Shown here: positions 44,937 to 52,792 of the stretch, in pieces
Layout: every line of letters begins with the position of its first letter
Position numbering within the stretch: position 1 is the first letter of the stretch
Assembly (NCBI GenBank): GCA_040274725.1
Contig: JBEMAQ010000020.1
Coordinates: 12,097 to 76,096, forward strand
DNA: 64,000 bases
From: Solibacillus sp040274725
GTDB lineage: Bacteria > Bacillota > Bacilli > Bacillales_A > Planococcaceae
Reading direction: 5' to 3'
The notes under the pieces: model-generated
Database searches by the model: none
What the model saw: the letters and a program-made list of their open reading frames with translations, nothing else
Told to the model about the DNA's origin: nothing
Program-made: the position numbers and the translations under genes

Positions 44937-45407
44937 ATGATTTCATTAATTGTTGCACATGATAAAAATCGTGTCATCGGCTATGAAAATGACATGCCGT
45001 GGCATTTGCCGGGGGATTTGCAGTACTTTAAAGAAATGACGATGGGCAAGCCAATTTTGATGGGGCGTAAAACGTTTGAGTCCATTGGTCGCCCGCTACC
45101 AGGCCGTCGTAATATTGTCATTACGCGAAATGATGCATACGATGCGGAAGGTATTGAAACCGCGCCGAGCTTAGAGGCGGCACTAGCGCTAGTGCGCGAC
45201 GCCGAAGAGATAATGGTCATTGGCGGGGAACAAATTTTCACGCAGGCATTGCCACTTGCGGAGAAGCTATATATTACACTCATTGATCATGAATTTGTCG
45301 GCGATACATATTTTCCTGCCTACGACGGCTGGGAGCTGACGAAAAAGGGTGAGCCAAACATGGCGCCAGAAGGCTACACATTTACGTATTGTATGTTTCA
45401 GAAATAA
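44937..45407 (+). CDS. dfrA: Dihydrofolate reductase
   Basis: A 156-residue enzyme that reduces dihydrofolate to tetrahydrofolate with NADPH, recycling the product of ThyA. Hallmarks are ISLIVAHDKNRVIGYENDMP with the following WHLPGDLQYFK (the acidic active-site residue is the Asp of LPGDL), LMGRKTFESIGRPLPGRRN and EIMVIGGEQIFTQAL. AGGAGGA precedes the ATG. It usually follows thyA in Bacillales; here a 7.5-kb block separates them. Target of trimethoprim. Confidence 0.96.
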   Translation: MISLIVAHDKNRVIGYENDMPWHLPGDLQYFKEMTMGKPILMGRKTFESIGRPLPGRRNIVITRNDAYDAEGIETAPSLEAALALVRDAEEIMVIGGEQIFTQALPLAEKLYITLIDHEFVGDTYFPAYDGWELTKKGEPNMAPEGYTFTYCMFQK

Positions 45408-45409
45408 TA

Positions 45410-45439
45410 AAAGGGCTGCGCAGATGCGCGGCCCTTTTC
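45410..45439 (+). terminator. Terminator of dfrA
   Basis: AAAGGGCTGCGC/GCGCGGCCCTTT with a 4-base loop, followed by TTCG. Confidence 0.75.
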
Positions 45440-45441
45440 GT

Positions 45442-46014
45442 TTAAAGAATTGTTTTCTGTTGTGATAATAAATACTGCGTGTAGGCAGAAGAGGATTGTA
45501 GCTGCCCCATTAAATTGTTTTTCAGTGCCTGCTCGCTCTGTTTGTCGGTTAAATATTTTTCAACTGTCGCGATGTTTTGCTTCATTTGCTCAAGGCGCTG
45601 CGCTGTGGCTGCATTTGGCGCGTCAAGTGCTTGCTCAAATTTTGTCATTTGCGCCGTTAGCTTGTCCTTCGCCGCGCTCATAATGTTTAGTTGCTGCGCC
45701 TGGAAGTGCGACTGTAAATGGTTTGAAAATGTGTCTGTTGTTGTTTTATCCGCTGATGTTGTCGAATTTAAATAGCTATAAATGGTGCTTGTGCTATCTG
45801 TTTGCCCGCCTAATAAGCCTTGCAGTGCGCTTGATGTACCGAAGCTTGACAGGTCGTGAAACAGTGAGTTTGATTTTTCCTTCTGTTTGTCACTGTTTGA
45901 TGTAGCATTTAAAAAGTAGTCAGCAAAGTTTGTGCTGCTTGCTGATAATGAATTTGTAGATGCGCCTGGTCCAAGTAGGCTGTTCATTAATGAATTAATG
46001 TTTGAAATATCCAT
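45442..46014 (-). CDS. Ser/Thr/Gln-rich hypothetical protein, 190 residues
   Basis: The start is the ATG at 46014 behind GAGGAGGTG. The N-terminal half is low-complexity and rich in Ser, Asn and Thr (INSLMNSLLGPGASTNSLSA; TSTIYSYLNSTTSADKTTTD). The C-terminal half is helical (AAKDKLTAQMTKFEQALDA, RLEQMKQNIATVEKYL) and ends AYTQYLLSQQKTIL. No signal peptide or membrane segment is seen. It faces dfrA tail-to-tail and is divergent from the PrsA-like gene. Layout recalls flagellar-associated proteins but I cannot assign one. Confidence 0.6.
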   Translation of the reverse strand: MDISNINSLMNSLLGPGASTNSLSASSTNFADYFLNATSNSDKQKEKSNSLFHDLSSFGTSSALQGLLGGQTDSTSTIYSYLNSTTSADKTTTDTFSNHLQSHFQAQQLNIMSAAKDKLTAQMTKFEQALDAPNAATAQRLEQMKQNIATVEKYLTDKQSEQALKNNLMGQLQSSSAYTQYLLSQQKTIL

Positions 46015-46116
46015 GAATTTCACCTCCTCATCTTATATCGGCAGGCCGAAACGTGTGCTAAAGTGAAATATTTGTTATACTCAAAAACGAAATTGAGAGG
46101 TAAGGAGTTTTTTAAA

Positions 46117-46692
46117 GTGAAATTAGTTAAACAAATGATGGTACCTGTTGTGGCGGCTGCGTTTTTAGTTGGTTGTAATGATACGTCCGTTGCGACAATT
46201 AACGGGGAGTCAATTACAGAGCATGAATTGCACGAAAAGCTTGTACAGCAGTACGGCGTGGAGACGCTTGATCAGCTTGTATCGAATAAAGTGATTGAGC
46301 TGGAGGCAGAAAAGCAAGGAGTTACGGCTTCTAAAGAGGCGATTGATGCCGAGTATGAGGCGTATATTGATATGTACGGGAGCGAGGAAGAGCTAGCCGA
46401 ATATTTAGCGACGTACAAAATGACGCCTGAGGATGTGCGTTACGATATCGAAATTTATTTATTAACGACAGCGTTAATGGAGAAGTATGTAGAGATTACA
46501 GAGGCAGATGTAGAGCAGTACTTTGAGGATAATAAAGCGAACTTTAAAGAGGGCGCGGCGTTATCAGATGTACGTGACGCGGTATACGATGCACTTTTAG
46601 AAGAACGTGTGAATGAGCAATACGGAACGTGGATAGACGAGAAATATAAGGAATATGACATTATGACGACGTTTTTTGAGCAGTCAGAATAA
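46117..46692 (+). CDS. PrsA/SurA-N-like lipoprotein lacking the PPIase domain
   Basis: A 191-residue exported lipoprotein starting at GTG 46117 behind TAAGGAG. The signal peptide ends in the lipobox AFLVGC. The mature part opens VATINGESITEHELHEKLVQ, as in PrsA/SurA foldases, and continues with helical SurA-N-type sequence. The parvulin domain expected in the middle is missing: VEQYFEDNKANFKEGAALSD leads straight into the C-terminal helix. It is therefore a chaperone-like protein without isomerase activity, probably holding exported proteins outside the membrane. Confidence 0.8.
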   Translation: MKLVKQMMVPVVAAAFLVGCNDTSVATINGESITEHELHEKLVQQYGVETLDQLVSNKVIELEAEKQGVTASKEAIDAEYEAYIDMYGSEEELAEYLATYKMTPEDVRYDIEIYLLTTALMEKYVEITEADVEQYFEDNKANFKEGAALSDVRDAVYDALLEERVNEQYGTWIDEKYKEYDIMTTFFEQSE

Positions 46693-46761
46693 CGAAAAAA
46701 TCATGTTCAACGGTGTCGAATAGGTATATATTGGTATCATAATGACAAAAGGGGGAACATT

Positions 46762-47814
46762 ATGCATACATATAAAATTGCCGTGATTCCAGGAGATGGT
46801 ATTGGGAAAGAGGTTGTACCTGCTGCGATAGAGGTACTCGATCAAGTTGCCGCGCTTGACGGTTCGTTTCGTTTTGAGTGGACAGCGTTTCCGTGGGGCT
46901 GTGACTATTATTTAGAGCACGGCGAGATGATGCCTGGCGACGGGATTGAAACATTGAAGCAATATGACCAAATTTTCCTTGGCGCGGTCGGCATGCCAGA
47001 GCTTGTACCGGATCATGTGTCGCTTTGGGGCTTGCTCATTAAAATTCGCCGCGAGATGCAGCAGTCGATTAATGTAAGACCTGCCAAGCTACTTCGGGGC
47101 TTAGAGTCACCGCTGAAAAATCCGAATAACTTTGATATTACCGTTGTGCGAGAAAACTCAGAAGGGGAGTATTCCGAAAGTGGCGGCCGTTTAGGACAGG
47201 GTGCAGACGAGGTGGCGATTCAAAATGCGGTGTTCACACGCAAAGCAACGGAGCGTGCGATGCGTTATGCGTTTGAGCTCGCAAAGACTTCGCGCGGACA
47301 TGTGACAAGTGCAACAAAATCAAACGGCCTCACGTATTCCATGCCGTTTTGGGATGAAGTATTTGCTGAGGTAAAGGTCGATTATCCGGACATTGATACA
47401 GCAGTCAATCATATTGATGCACTTGCGGCGTTTTTCGTGATGAAGCCGCACACATTTGATGTCATTGTTGCGTCGAATTTATTCGGTGATATTTTAACAG
47501 ACCTTGGGGGTGCGATTATGGGCAGTATCGGCATTGCACCGGCTGCGAACTTAAATACCCTTCGCGAATTCCCGTCAATGTTTGAGCCTGTCCACGGTTC
47601 AGCACCTGATATTGCAGGTAAGGGTATCGCCAACCCAATTGGGCAAATTTGGACGGGCAAAATGATGCTCGACTTTTTAGGTCACGAAAAAGCGGGTGAG
47701 CGTGTGATGCAAGCCATTGAAGAAACACTTGCGGCAGGCATTAAAACAGGTGATCTTGGTGGGACGTCGACATTACGAGAAGTAACAGATTCTATTTTGG
47801 GTAAACTTTTGTAG
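46762..47814 (+). CDS. D-malate / tartrate dehydrogenase (decarboxylating), YcsA/DmlA type
   Basis: A 350-residue beta-decarboxylating dehydrogenase that converts D-malate to pyruvate, or acts on tartrate. It opens KIAVIPGDGIGKEVVPAA. The substrate loop is LLIKIRREMQQSINVRP, and the metal-binding aspartates are in NHIDALAAFFV and ASNLFGDILTDLGGAIMGS. The NAD segment is FEPVHGSAPDIAGKGIANP. DHVSLWG and LRGLESPL distinguish it from isopropylmalate and isocitrate dehydrogenases. GGGGGAAC precedes the start. Single gene with its own terminator; no leu genes nearby. Confidence 0.88.
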   Translation: MHTYKIAVIPGDGIGKEVVPAAIEVLDQVAALDGSFRFEWTAFPWGCDYYLEHGEMMPGDGIETLKQYDQIFLGAVGMPELVPDHVSLWGLLIKIRREMQQSINVRPAKLLRGLESPLKNPNNFDITVVRENSEGEYSESGGRLGQGADEVAIQNAVFTRKATERAMRYAFELAKTSRGHVTSATKSNGLTYSMPFWDEVFAEVKVDYPDIDTAVNHIDALAAFFVMKPHTFDVIVASNLFGDILTDLGGAIMGSIGIAPAANLNTLREFPSMFEPVHGSAPDIAGKGIANPIGQIWTGKMMLDFLGHEKAGERVMQAIEETLAAGIKTGDLGGTSTLREVTDSILGKLL

Positions 47815-47833
47815 AATAATGTTAGATGGAAGT

Positions 47834-47869
47834 ATGCGACAAGTCAAACGTTGATTTGTCGCATATTTT
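47834..47869 (+). terminator. Terminator of the D-malate dehydrogenase gene
   Basis: 14-bp stem ATGCGACAAGTCAA with its near-complement, followed by ATTTTTG. Confidence 0.75.
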
Positions 47870-47984
47870 TGCTTTAGCTAGTAAAAGAAAACGTCAACAT
47901 TCGTATAAAATGACAAATGTCATCTTGGTTAACGAAAACGCTTTATTTATAATAGAGTGAAGAAAGATAAAGGATGTGTCTAGT

Positions 47985-48827
47985 TTGGGCAAAATTCATA
48001 TTGTAACAGATTCAACATGTGATTTAACGAAAGAAGAGATTGAACAGCATAATATTCATGTTGTGCCACTAACAATTCAAATTGACGGGAAATTGTATAC
48101 AGATGGTGTCGATGTAACACCAGAATCATTTATTCAGCTTATGCGCGAAGCAAAGGATTTACCAAAAAGCTCGCAACCAGCACCAGGGAAGTTCAAAGAA
48201 ATATACGATGAGTTAGGAAAAAACGGCGACCGTGTCATTTCAATTCATATGACAGGTAGCATGAGCGGAACAGCGCAATCAGCGATGCAAGCGGCTCAGC
48301 TGACAAATTCGGATGTCACAGTGGTGGATTCACGTTACATTGTGTGGGCACTTGCCTTCCAATTACGCGAGGCGATTCGACTGCGCGACGCGGGTGCGAC
48401 AGTAGAAGAAATCGTGGCACGTTTAGACGAGGTACGTGCGAATACGCGTCTGTTCGTTGTACTCGATACACTGGAGAATATGGTAAAGGGTGGCCGGATC
48501 GGTAAAGGGAAATCGGTTGTTAGCTCGCTACTAAATATTAAGCCGATTGGTCATTTAGATATCGGTGAAGTAACGATTTGTGCAAAGCCGCGTAGCTATA
48601 AGCAAGTGGTAAAGTTCCTGTATAACTCATTTGTTGAGGATACAAAGGGCAAAACAGTCAAAGCAATTGGCATTTCACATGCAAACAGCCTACAAACGCT
48701 GGGCAATCCATTAATGGAACAACTTGTTGATCTTGGTCATACAAATATTGATGTCGCCTATACATCACCAATTATTAGTACGCACACAGGTGAAGGTGCG
48801 ATTGGTTTTATGTATTTTGCAGAGTAA
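47985..48827 (+). CDS. DegV-family fatty-acid-binding protein
   Basis: A 280-residue EDD-fold protein. TTG at 47985 is preferred, though GTG at 47976 is possible. It opens KIHIVTDSTCDLTKEEIEQH, has the family's VVPLTIQIDGKLYTDGVD, KSSQPAPGKF and SIHMTGSMSGTAQSAMQAA, and ends THTGEGAIGFMYFAE. Relatives (FakB) bind a fatty acid for phosphorylation by FakA, feeding exogenous fatty acids into phospholipid. FakA is not in the window. Single gene with its own terminator. Confidence 0.9.
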   Translation: MGKIHIVTDSTCDLTKEEIEQHNIHVVPLTIQIDGKLYTDGVDVTPESFIQLMREAKDLPKSSQPAPGKFKEIYDELGKNGDRVISIHMTGSMSGTAQSAMQAAQLTNSDVTVVDSRYIVWALAFQLREAIRLRDAGATVEEIVARLDEVRANTRLFVVLDTLENMVKGGRIGKGKSVVSSLLNIKPIGHLDIGEVTICAKPRSYKQVVKFLYNSFVEDTKGKTVKAIGISHANSLQTLGNPLMEQLVDLGHTNIDVAYTSPIISTHTGEGAIGFMYFAE

Positions 48828-48828
48828 G

Positions 48829-48871
48829 AAAATGGACCTCGTCACGTCATATGTGAGGAGGTCCATTTTTT
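48829..48871. terminator. Bidirectional terminator between degV and the TDT transporter
   Basis: 12-bp perfect stem AAAATGGACCTC/GAGGTCCATTTT with T-tracts in both directions; shared by convergent genes. Confidence 0.8.
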
Positions 48872-49787
48872 ATTTTACAATAAAGCGTGTATAACGAAGC
48901 GTGACATAAACGACGATAATGGTCGCAATGCAAAGTTCGAGATAAGCAATAACGAGGCTTGTTGGAGTTGTCCAGCCAAGCTGCTGACGTGCCGCATAAA
49001 AGGCCGTTGCGCTAATAACAAGCGGGAATGTAAACGCCGCATAGCTCGGGTAAAACGGTAGACGTAGTAGTAGACGCAATTTCCATAGCACAAATACATA
49101 GAATAGTTGTGATAGGATAAATAACACGAGCACAATGTGATGATTTACTTCGGTTACTTGTGATAAGTACGCAAGTAAAATGATTGAACATGGTGCAGCC
49201 AAAATCGTAATGAGTGGCATCGCAGGCTCTGGGATATCTTTTGTCACAAGTACGCGGTATAGGATAATCGGTACTAAAATAACGGCACTTACAAGAATGA
49301 AATAGAGGATGATGTAAAAGATTGATCCCTTAAATGGTGCCGTAACGGGTATAATACCGAGTCCGATATACGTGACAAACCAGCTCGGGAAAATGTTTTG
49401 TATTTGCCATTTTCGCCACATGAAGCGGTACGAGAAATAGCACACAAGTGTTAGTTGCAAGAAGGCGGCAAGCGACCAAATACTGATAATTGCCGGATGT
49501 GCGCCGTTTAACATCACGACGCAGCTACAGAGCATCATGATACTCATTGCGACAGCCGGTGAGACAGCTGCAACAATCGGATTATTTAGCTCCTCGACAA
49601 TCGCCGCGCGTGCGAAAATGACTTTGCCGATAAATAAGAAGGCGATAAATGCACAAATCGTGAAAAATACATGACCCATCCACAGTAAGTCATATGAATA
49701 ATACAATTTGGCGAGTGACGATAGGCCGAGCATGAGTCCGCCTGCAGGTAGTGGAATACGTGCAAAAAATTTGCTGTAAATGGTCAT
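48870..49787 (-). CDS. TDT/SLAC1-type transporter (dicarboxylate or anion)
   Basis: A 305-residue membrane protein with about ten helices, of the tellurite-resistance/dicarboxylate (TehA, Mae1, SLAC1) family. It opens FFARIPLPAGGLMLGLSSLA, the family's first-helix PxxxGG pattern. Other segments (FPSWFVTYIGLGIIPVTAPF, YPSYAAFTFPLVISATAFYA) also match. It would move malate-type dicarboxylates or small anions. A D-malate dehydrogenase gene lies 1 kb away, but nothing links them in one operon. The start lacks a strong ribosome site (AAGGAGTA nearby). Confidence 0.82.
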   Translation of the reverse strand: MTIYSKFFARIPLPAGGLMLGLSSLAKLYYSYDLLWMGHVFFTICAFIAFLFIGKVIFARAAIVEELNNPIVAAVSPAVAMSIMMLCSCVVMLNGAHPAIISIWSLAAFLQLTLVCYFSYRFMWRKWQIQNIFPSWFVTYIGLGIIPVTAPFKGSIFYIILYFILVSAVILVPIILYRVLVTKDIPEPAMPLITILAAPCSIILLAYLSQVTEVNHHIVLVLFILSQLFYVFVLWKLRLLLRLPFYPSYAAFTFPLVISATAFYAARQQLGWTTPTSLVIAYLELCIATIIVVYVTLRYTRFIVK

Positions 49788-50309
49788 TACTCCTTTACGC
49801 GCATCGAAGCCATAGCTAGATGTGCGTGATAATAAATAGATATTTATTTCATTATAATAGAAGGGCTAGGTATTTGCTAAGACAGGAAAAAGTAGGGAAA
49901 GAAATGTGGATTTCCTTCCCTACTTTGGGTCATGGCATGTATTTTCATTTAAATTAGTTGTCGCGTTACATGTCTAACTCTCTATAAAAAATCAAATATT
50001 TATTATAGTAAGTTTAACAATATTCAACTAAATTTGCTTATGTGTTATAAAAATGAAGTAGAATTCTTCATAGATTACAAAGAAATATAGAAAATAGAAT
50101 ACTTTTTTGTTATTTTAATCGAAAAAGCTAGTTCCTTTTTTGGCAAAATACTAGGTCGCGTTAGCTGTGGGATAATTGAAAAATCCCGATAAACTTATAC
50201 TATTTATTTGTGTTTTCAGAAATTATTTTTTGGAAGAACGTGCTATAATTTTCAGTAAGGGAGTACAGTTTAATAGACCCGAATTTTTTTGGAGAAGGAT
50301 CGTTGCGCT
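49788..50309. other. 520-bp intergenic stretch
   Basis: AT-rich. It holds a hairpin at 49889-49926 (AAAGTAGGGA/TCCCTACTTT) with no gene clearly ending at it, and a promoter-like TATAAT at about 50243. No gene seen. Confidence 0.45.
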
Positions 50310-51224
50310 ATGTGGAAAATCGTTGCTTTATTAATTACTTTACTGCTCGGCGGCTGTCAAATGGTGACGATTGATGATTTACCTGAGGAACAAGTGACTG
50401 AGCAAAATGCAGACAAATTAAATGTAGAACAAGCAGTGGAAGAACAACAGGAAATGACGAAAAAAGAAGAGTTTATCGACTTGCTTGGGACAGTATTTAA
50501 TTTGAAATGGTCCGAACGAAAAAATGATGATGCGCGCCCGCTTACGTATTTAGCGTTAGGGGATTCATTAACGCGCGGCATAGGGGATGAGCAAAATTTG
50601 TCTGGCTATGCTGGGCGACTTGCAAATGCGATGGAACTTTGGCCTGCGGTGACAGAAGTAGAAATGGATAATCGCGGAAAAAATGGTCGTCATAGTGAAA
50701 AGGTGTTAGAACTGCTTGCGCGTGGACATTATGATGAAGAGCTCGCGCAAGCCGATTTGATTACGATGACAATTGGTGGAAATGATGTGATGAAAGTCGT
50801 AAAGGCCGATCTGTTTGCGCTGAAAAAGGAAATGTTTGATACGGCGCGAAGTCCGTTTGCTGCGCGTTACAATCAAATCATACAGGAAATTCGCAAGCGC
50901 AATGAAGCGGCACCGATTATACTTGTCGGCTTTTATAACCCATTTTCGATTATCACCGATGAATTTACGCCATTTGAGTCGATTATTAATGAATGGAACG
51001 AAGAAATGAGACTAGTTGCCGAGGCAGACGCAAATGCCTGCTTTGTGCCGGTAGATGATTTCTTTATGTCGAATGAGGATTTAGTGTACCACACCGATTT
51101 TTTCCATCCGAACGCAAGAGGCTATGAGCGGATGACGGAGCGAATTATTGAGACAATGGTACAATGTGATATTGAGACAATGTCTGGTGGCTGGATCGGC
51201 TTTGAGGAGGAAACGAATGAATAA
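50310..51224 (+). CDS. ypmR: YpmR-like SGNH/GDSL hydrolase lipoprotein
   Basis: A 304-residue exported lipoprotein. The start at 50310 is preferred over TTG 50289, which overlaps the ribosome site. The lipobox is LLGGC. An acidic linker precedes the SGNH domain, whose blocks are all visible: Ser in ALGDSLTRGIG, Gly in GKNGRHSEK, Asn in TIGGNDVM, and Asp/His in YHTDFFHPNARGY. It would act on acyl or acetyl esters at the cell surface. The stop overlaps the ypmS start, and msrA-msrB follow, the same order as in Bacillus. Confidence 0.9.
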   Translation: MWKIVALLITLLLGGCQMVTIDDLPEEQVTEQNADKLNVEQAVEEQQEMTKKEEFIDLLGTVFNLKWSERKNDDARPLTYLALGDSLTRGIGDEQNLSGYAGRLANAMELWPAVTEVEMDNRGKNGRHSEKVLELLARGHYDEELAQADLITMTIGGNDVMKVVKADLFALKKEMFDTARSPFAARYNQIIQEIRKRNEAAPIILVGFYNPFSIITDEFTPFESIINEWNEEMRLVAEADANACFVPVDDFFMSNEDLVYHTDFFHPNARGYERMTERIIETMVQCDIETMSGGWIGFEEETNE

Positions 51225-51792
51225 ATGGAAAATAGCCTTCTTTACACTTGCGACAGCTGTGCTCATCACATTTGCAGCTGTCGTGTATTTAATCGTAGCA
51301 CCGGTTGATCAGGAACGTGTACAAGCGCCTTTAGAGGCAGAAGGAAATGTTCTTGTTGTCGAAACGACGGCGAAGGAGTTTGAGGCAATCGCCAAGCAGT
51401 ACCTAGGGGAAGCGATGAATACATCACCGCTACCTGTCGAGCTAACGGTTGCTGAGGATGTGGTTATTGCCAGTGAACTAACCGTATTTTCTGTCGATGT
51501 ACCGATTCGCATGCATTTTGATCCAATCGTTGAACGTGGAAACATCGTGATGAAGCAAACGGCTGTTCATGTAGGGAAATTAAACATTCCACCAAAAACG
51601 GTCTTAAAATTAATGAGTGATGCGATTCCGTTTCCGGATTGGATTACGGTACAGCCAAATGACGAGAAAATCTATGTCGATTTATCGCGCATAAATATCG
51701 CAGCAGGCTCACGTGTGCGGGCCAAGGAAATCGATTTAGCGAATGATAAAATTTTATTAGAAATTATCGTACCAACAGTAGGGGTGAAATAA
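51217..51792 (+). CDS. ypmS: YpmS-like DUF2140 membrane-anchored protein
   Basis: A 191-residue protein with one N-terminal membrane anchor (KWKIAFFTLATAVLITFAAV) and an extracellular DUF2140 domain that contains LTVAEDVVIASELTVFSVDV, IRMHFDPIVERGNIVM, LNIPPKTVLKLMSDAIPFPD and IYVDLSRI. The start overlaps the end of ypmR by 8 bases behind TTGAGGAGG, so the two are translationally coupled. The function of YpmS is not firmly known; pairing with a surface hydrolase suggests envelope work. Confidence 0.85.
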   Translation: MNKWKIAFFTLATAVLITFAAVVYLIVAPVDQERVQAPLEAEGNVLVVETTAKEFEAIAKQYLGEAMNTSPLPVELTVAEDVVIASELTVFSVDVPIRMHFDPIVERGNIVMKQTAVHVGKLNIPPKTVLKLMSDAIPFPDWITVQPNDEKIYVDLSRINIAAGSRVRAKEIDLANDKILLEIIVPTVGVK

Positions 51793-52317
51793 ATGAAACG
51801 AGCAACATTTGCAGGCGGCTGTTTTTGGTGTATGGTCAAGCCATTTGATGAGCAGCCAGGAATTTTGGAGGTTGTATCTGGTTATACCGGTGGCGATGTA
51901 GTAAATCCCACGTACGAAGAAGTTTGTAGTGAGACGACGGGCCATTTAGAGGCCGTGCAAATTACCTTTGATCCAGAAATTTATTTATATGAAGATTTAG
52001 TTAGGTTGTACTTTACACTTATTGACCCGACAGATGCAGGCGGACAGTTTTATGACCGTGGCGAGTCGTATACAACGGCGATTTTTGTCCATGATGACGA
52101 GCAACGCGCCGTTGCAGAGAAGGTGAAGGCAGAACTTGATGCAAGTGGTAAGTTCCATGCACCAATCGCGGTGAAAATTCGTGATGCAAAGCCGTTTTAT
52201 GTGGCGGAGGCGTATCATCAGCATTATTACAAAAAAAATCCCGCGCACTATAACCGTTATTCAGTCGGTTCAGGTCGCGCGGCATTTATCGAAAAACATT
52301 GGGGGTCTCGTTCATGA
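51793..52317 (+). CDS. msrA: Peptide methionine-S-sulfoxide reductase
   Basis: A 174-residue repair enzyme that reduces the S form of methionine sulfoxide in proteins. The nucleophile is Cys10 in GGCFWC; DVVNPTYEEVCSETTGHLEA and RLYFTLIDPTDAGGQFYDRG are the family signature. Its ATG directly follows the ypmS stop and it ends in an ATGA overlap with msrB, so ypmR-ypmS-msrA-msrB is one operon. Confidence 0.96.
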   Translation: MKRATFAGGCFWCMVKPFDEQPGILEVVSGYTGGDVVNPTYEEVCSETTGHLEAVQITFDPEIYLYEDLVRLYFTLIDPTDAGGQFYDRGESYTTAIFVHDDEQRAVAEKVKAELDASGKFHAPIAVKIRDAKPFYVAEAYHQHYYKKNPAHYNRYSVGSGRAAFIEKHWGSRS

Positions 52318-52742
52318 CAAAAGAAGAACGTTTAAAGCAATTAACAGATATGCAATACTATGTGACACAGGAAAATGGCACAGAGCCGCCATTTCGCAAT
52401 GAATATGACGATCATTTTGAGCCAGGCATTTATGTGGATATCGTATCAGGTAAGCCACTTTTCAGTTCATTTGATAAGTATAATTCTGGCTGTGGTTGGC
52501 CAGCATTCGCCAAGCCAATTGAAAAAGAGGAAGTAACAGAGGTATTTGATACAACGCACGGTATGCGCCGCATTGAAGTGCGCAGTAAAACAGTTGATTC
52601 ACATTTAGGGCATGTGTTCCCAGATGGTCCGGCCGAGCTTGGCGGCTTGCGCTACTGTATCAATTCAGCCGCGCTACGCTTTATTCCCGCAGCGGATTTA
52701 GAAAAAGAAGGCTACGGTGAGTACGTAGCGTTATTCAAATAA
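52314..52742 (+). CDS. msrB: Peptide methionine-R-sulfoxide reductase
   Basis: A 142-residue enzyme for the R form of methionine sulfoxide. It starts at 52314 in an ATGA overlap with msrA. The nucleophile Cys is in LRYCINSAALRF. SGCGWPAFAKPI and VRSKTVDSHLGHVFPDGP are typical. The two CxxC pairs that bind structural zinc in some MsrB proteins are absent, as in many Bacillales copies. Last gene of the operon, followed by a strong terminator. Confidence 0.96.
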   Translation: MTKEERLKQLTDMQYYVTQENGTEPPFRNEYDDHFEPGIYVDIVSGKPLFSSFDKYNSGCGWPAFAKPIEKEEVTEVFDTTHGMRRIEVRSKTVDSHLGHVFPDGPAELGGLRYCINSAALRFIPAADLEKEGYGEYVALFK

Positions 52743-52745
52743 TAC

Positions 52746-52790
52746 AGCAGGGGGCTTTACCTATGAGTAGGTAAAGCCCCCTTGCTTTTC
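52746..52790. terminator. Terminator after msrB, shared with the chemoreceptor gene
   Basis: Long stem GCAGGGGGCTTTACCT/AGGTAAAGCCCCCTTGC followed by TTTTC. Confidence 0.8.
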
Positions 52791-52792
52791 TT

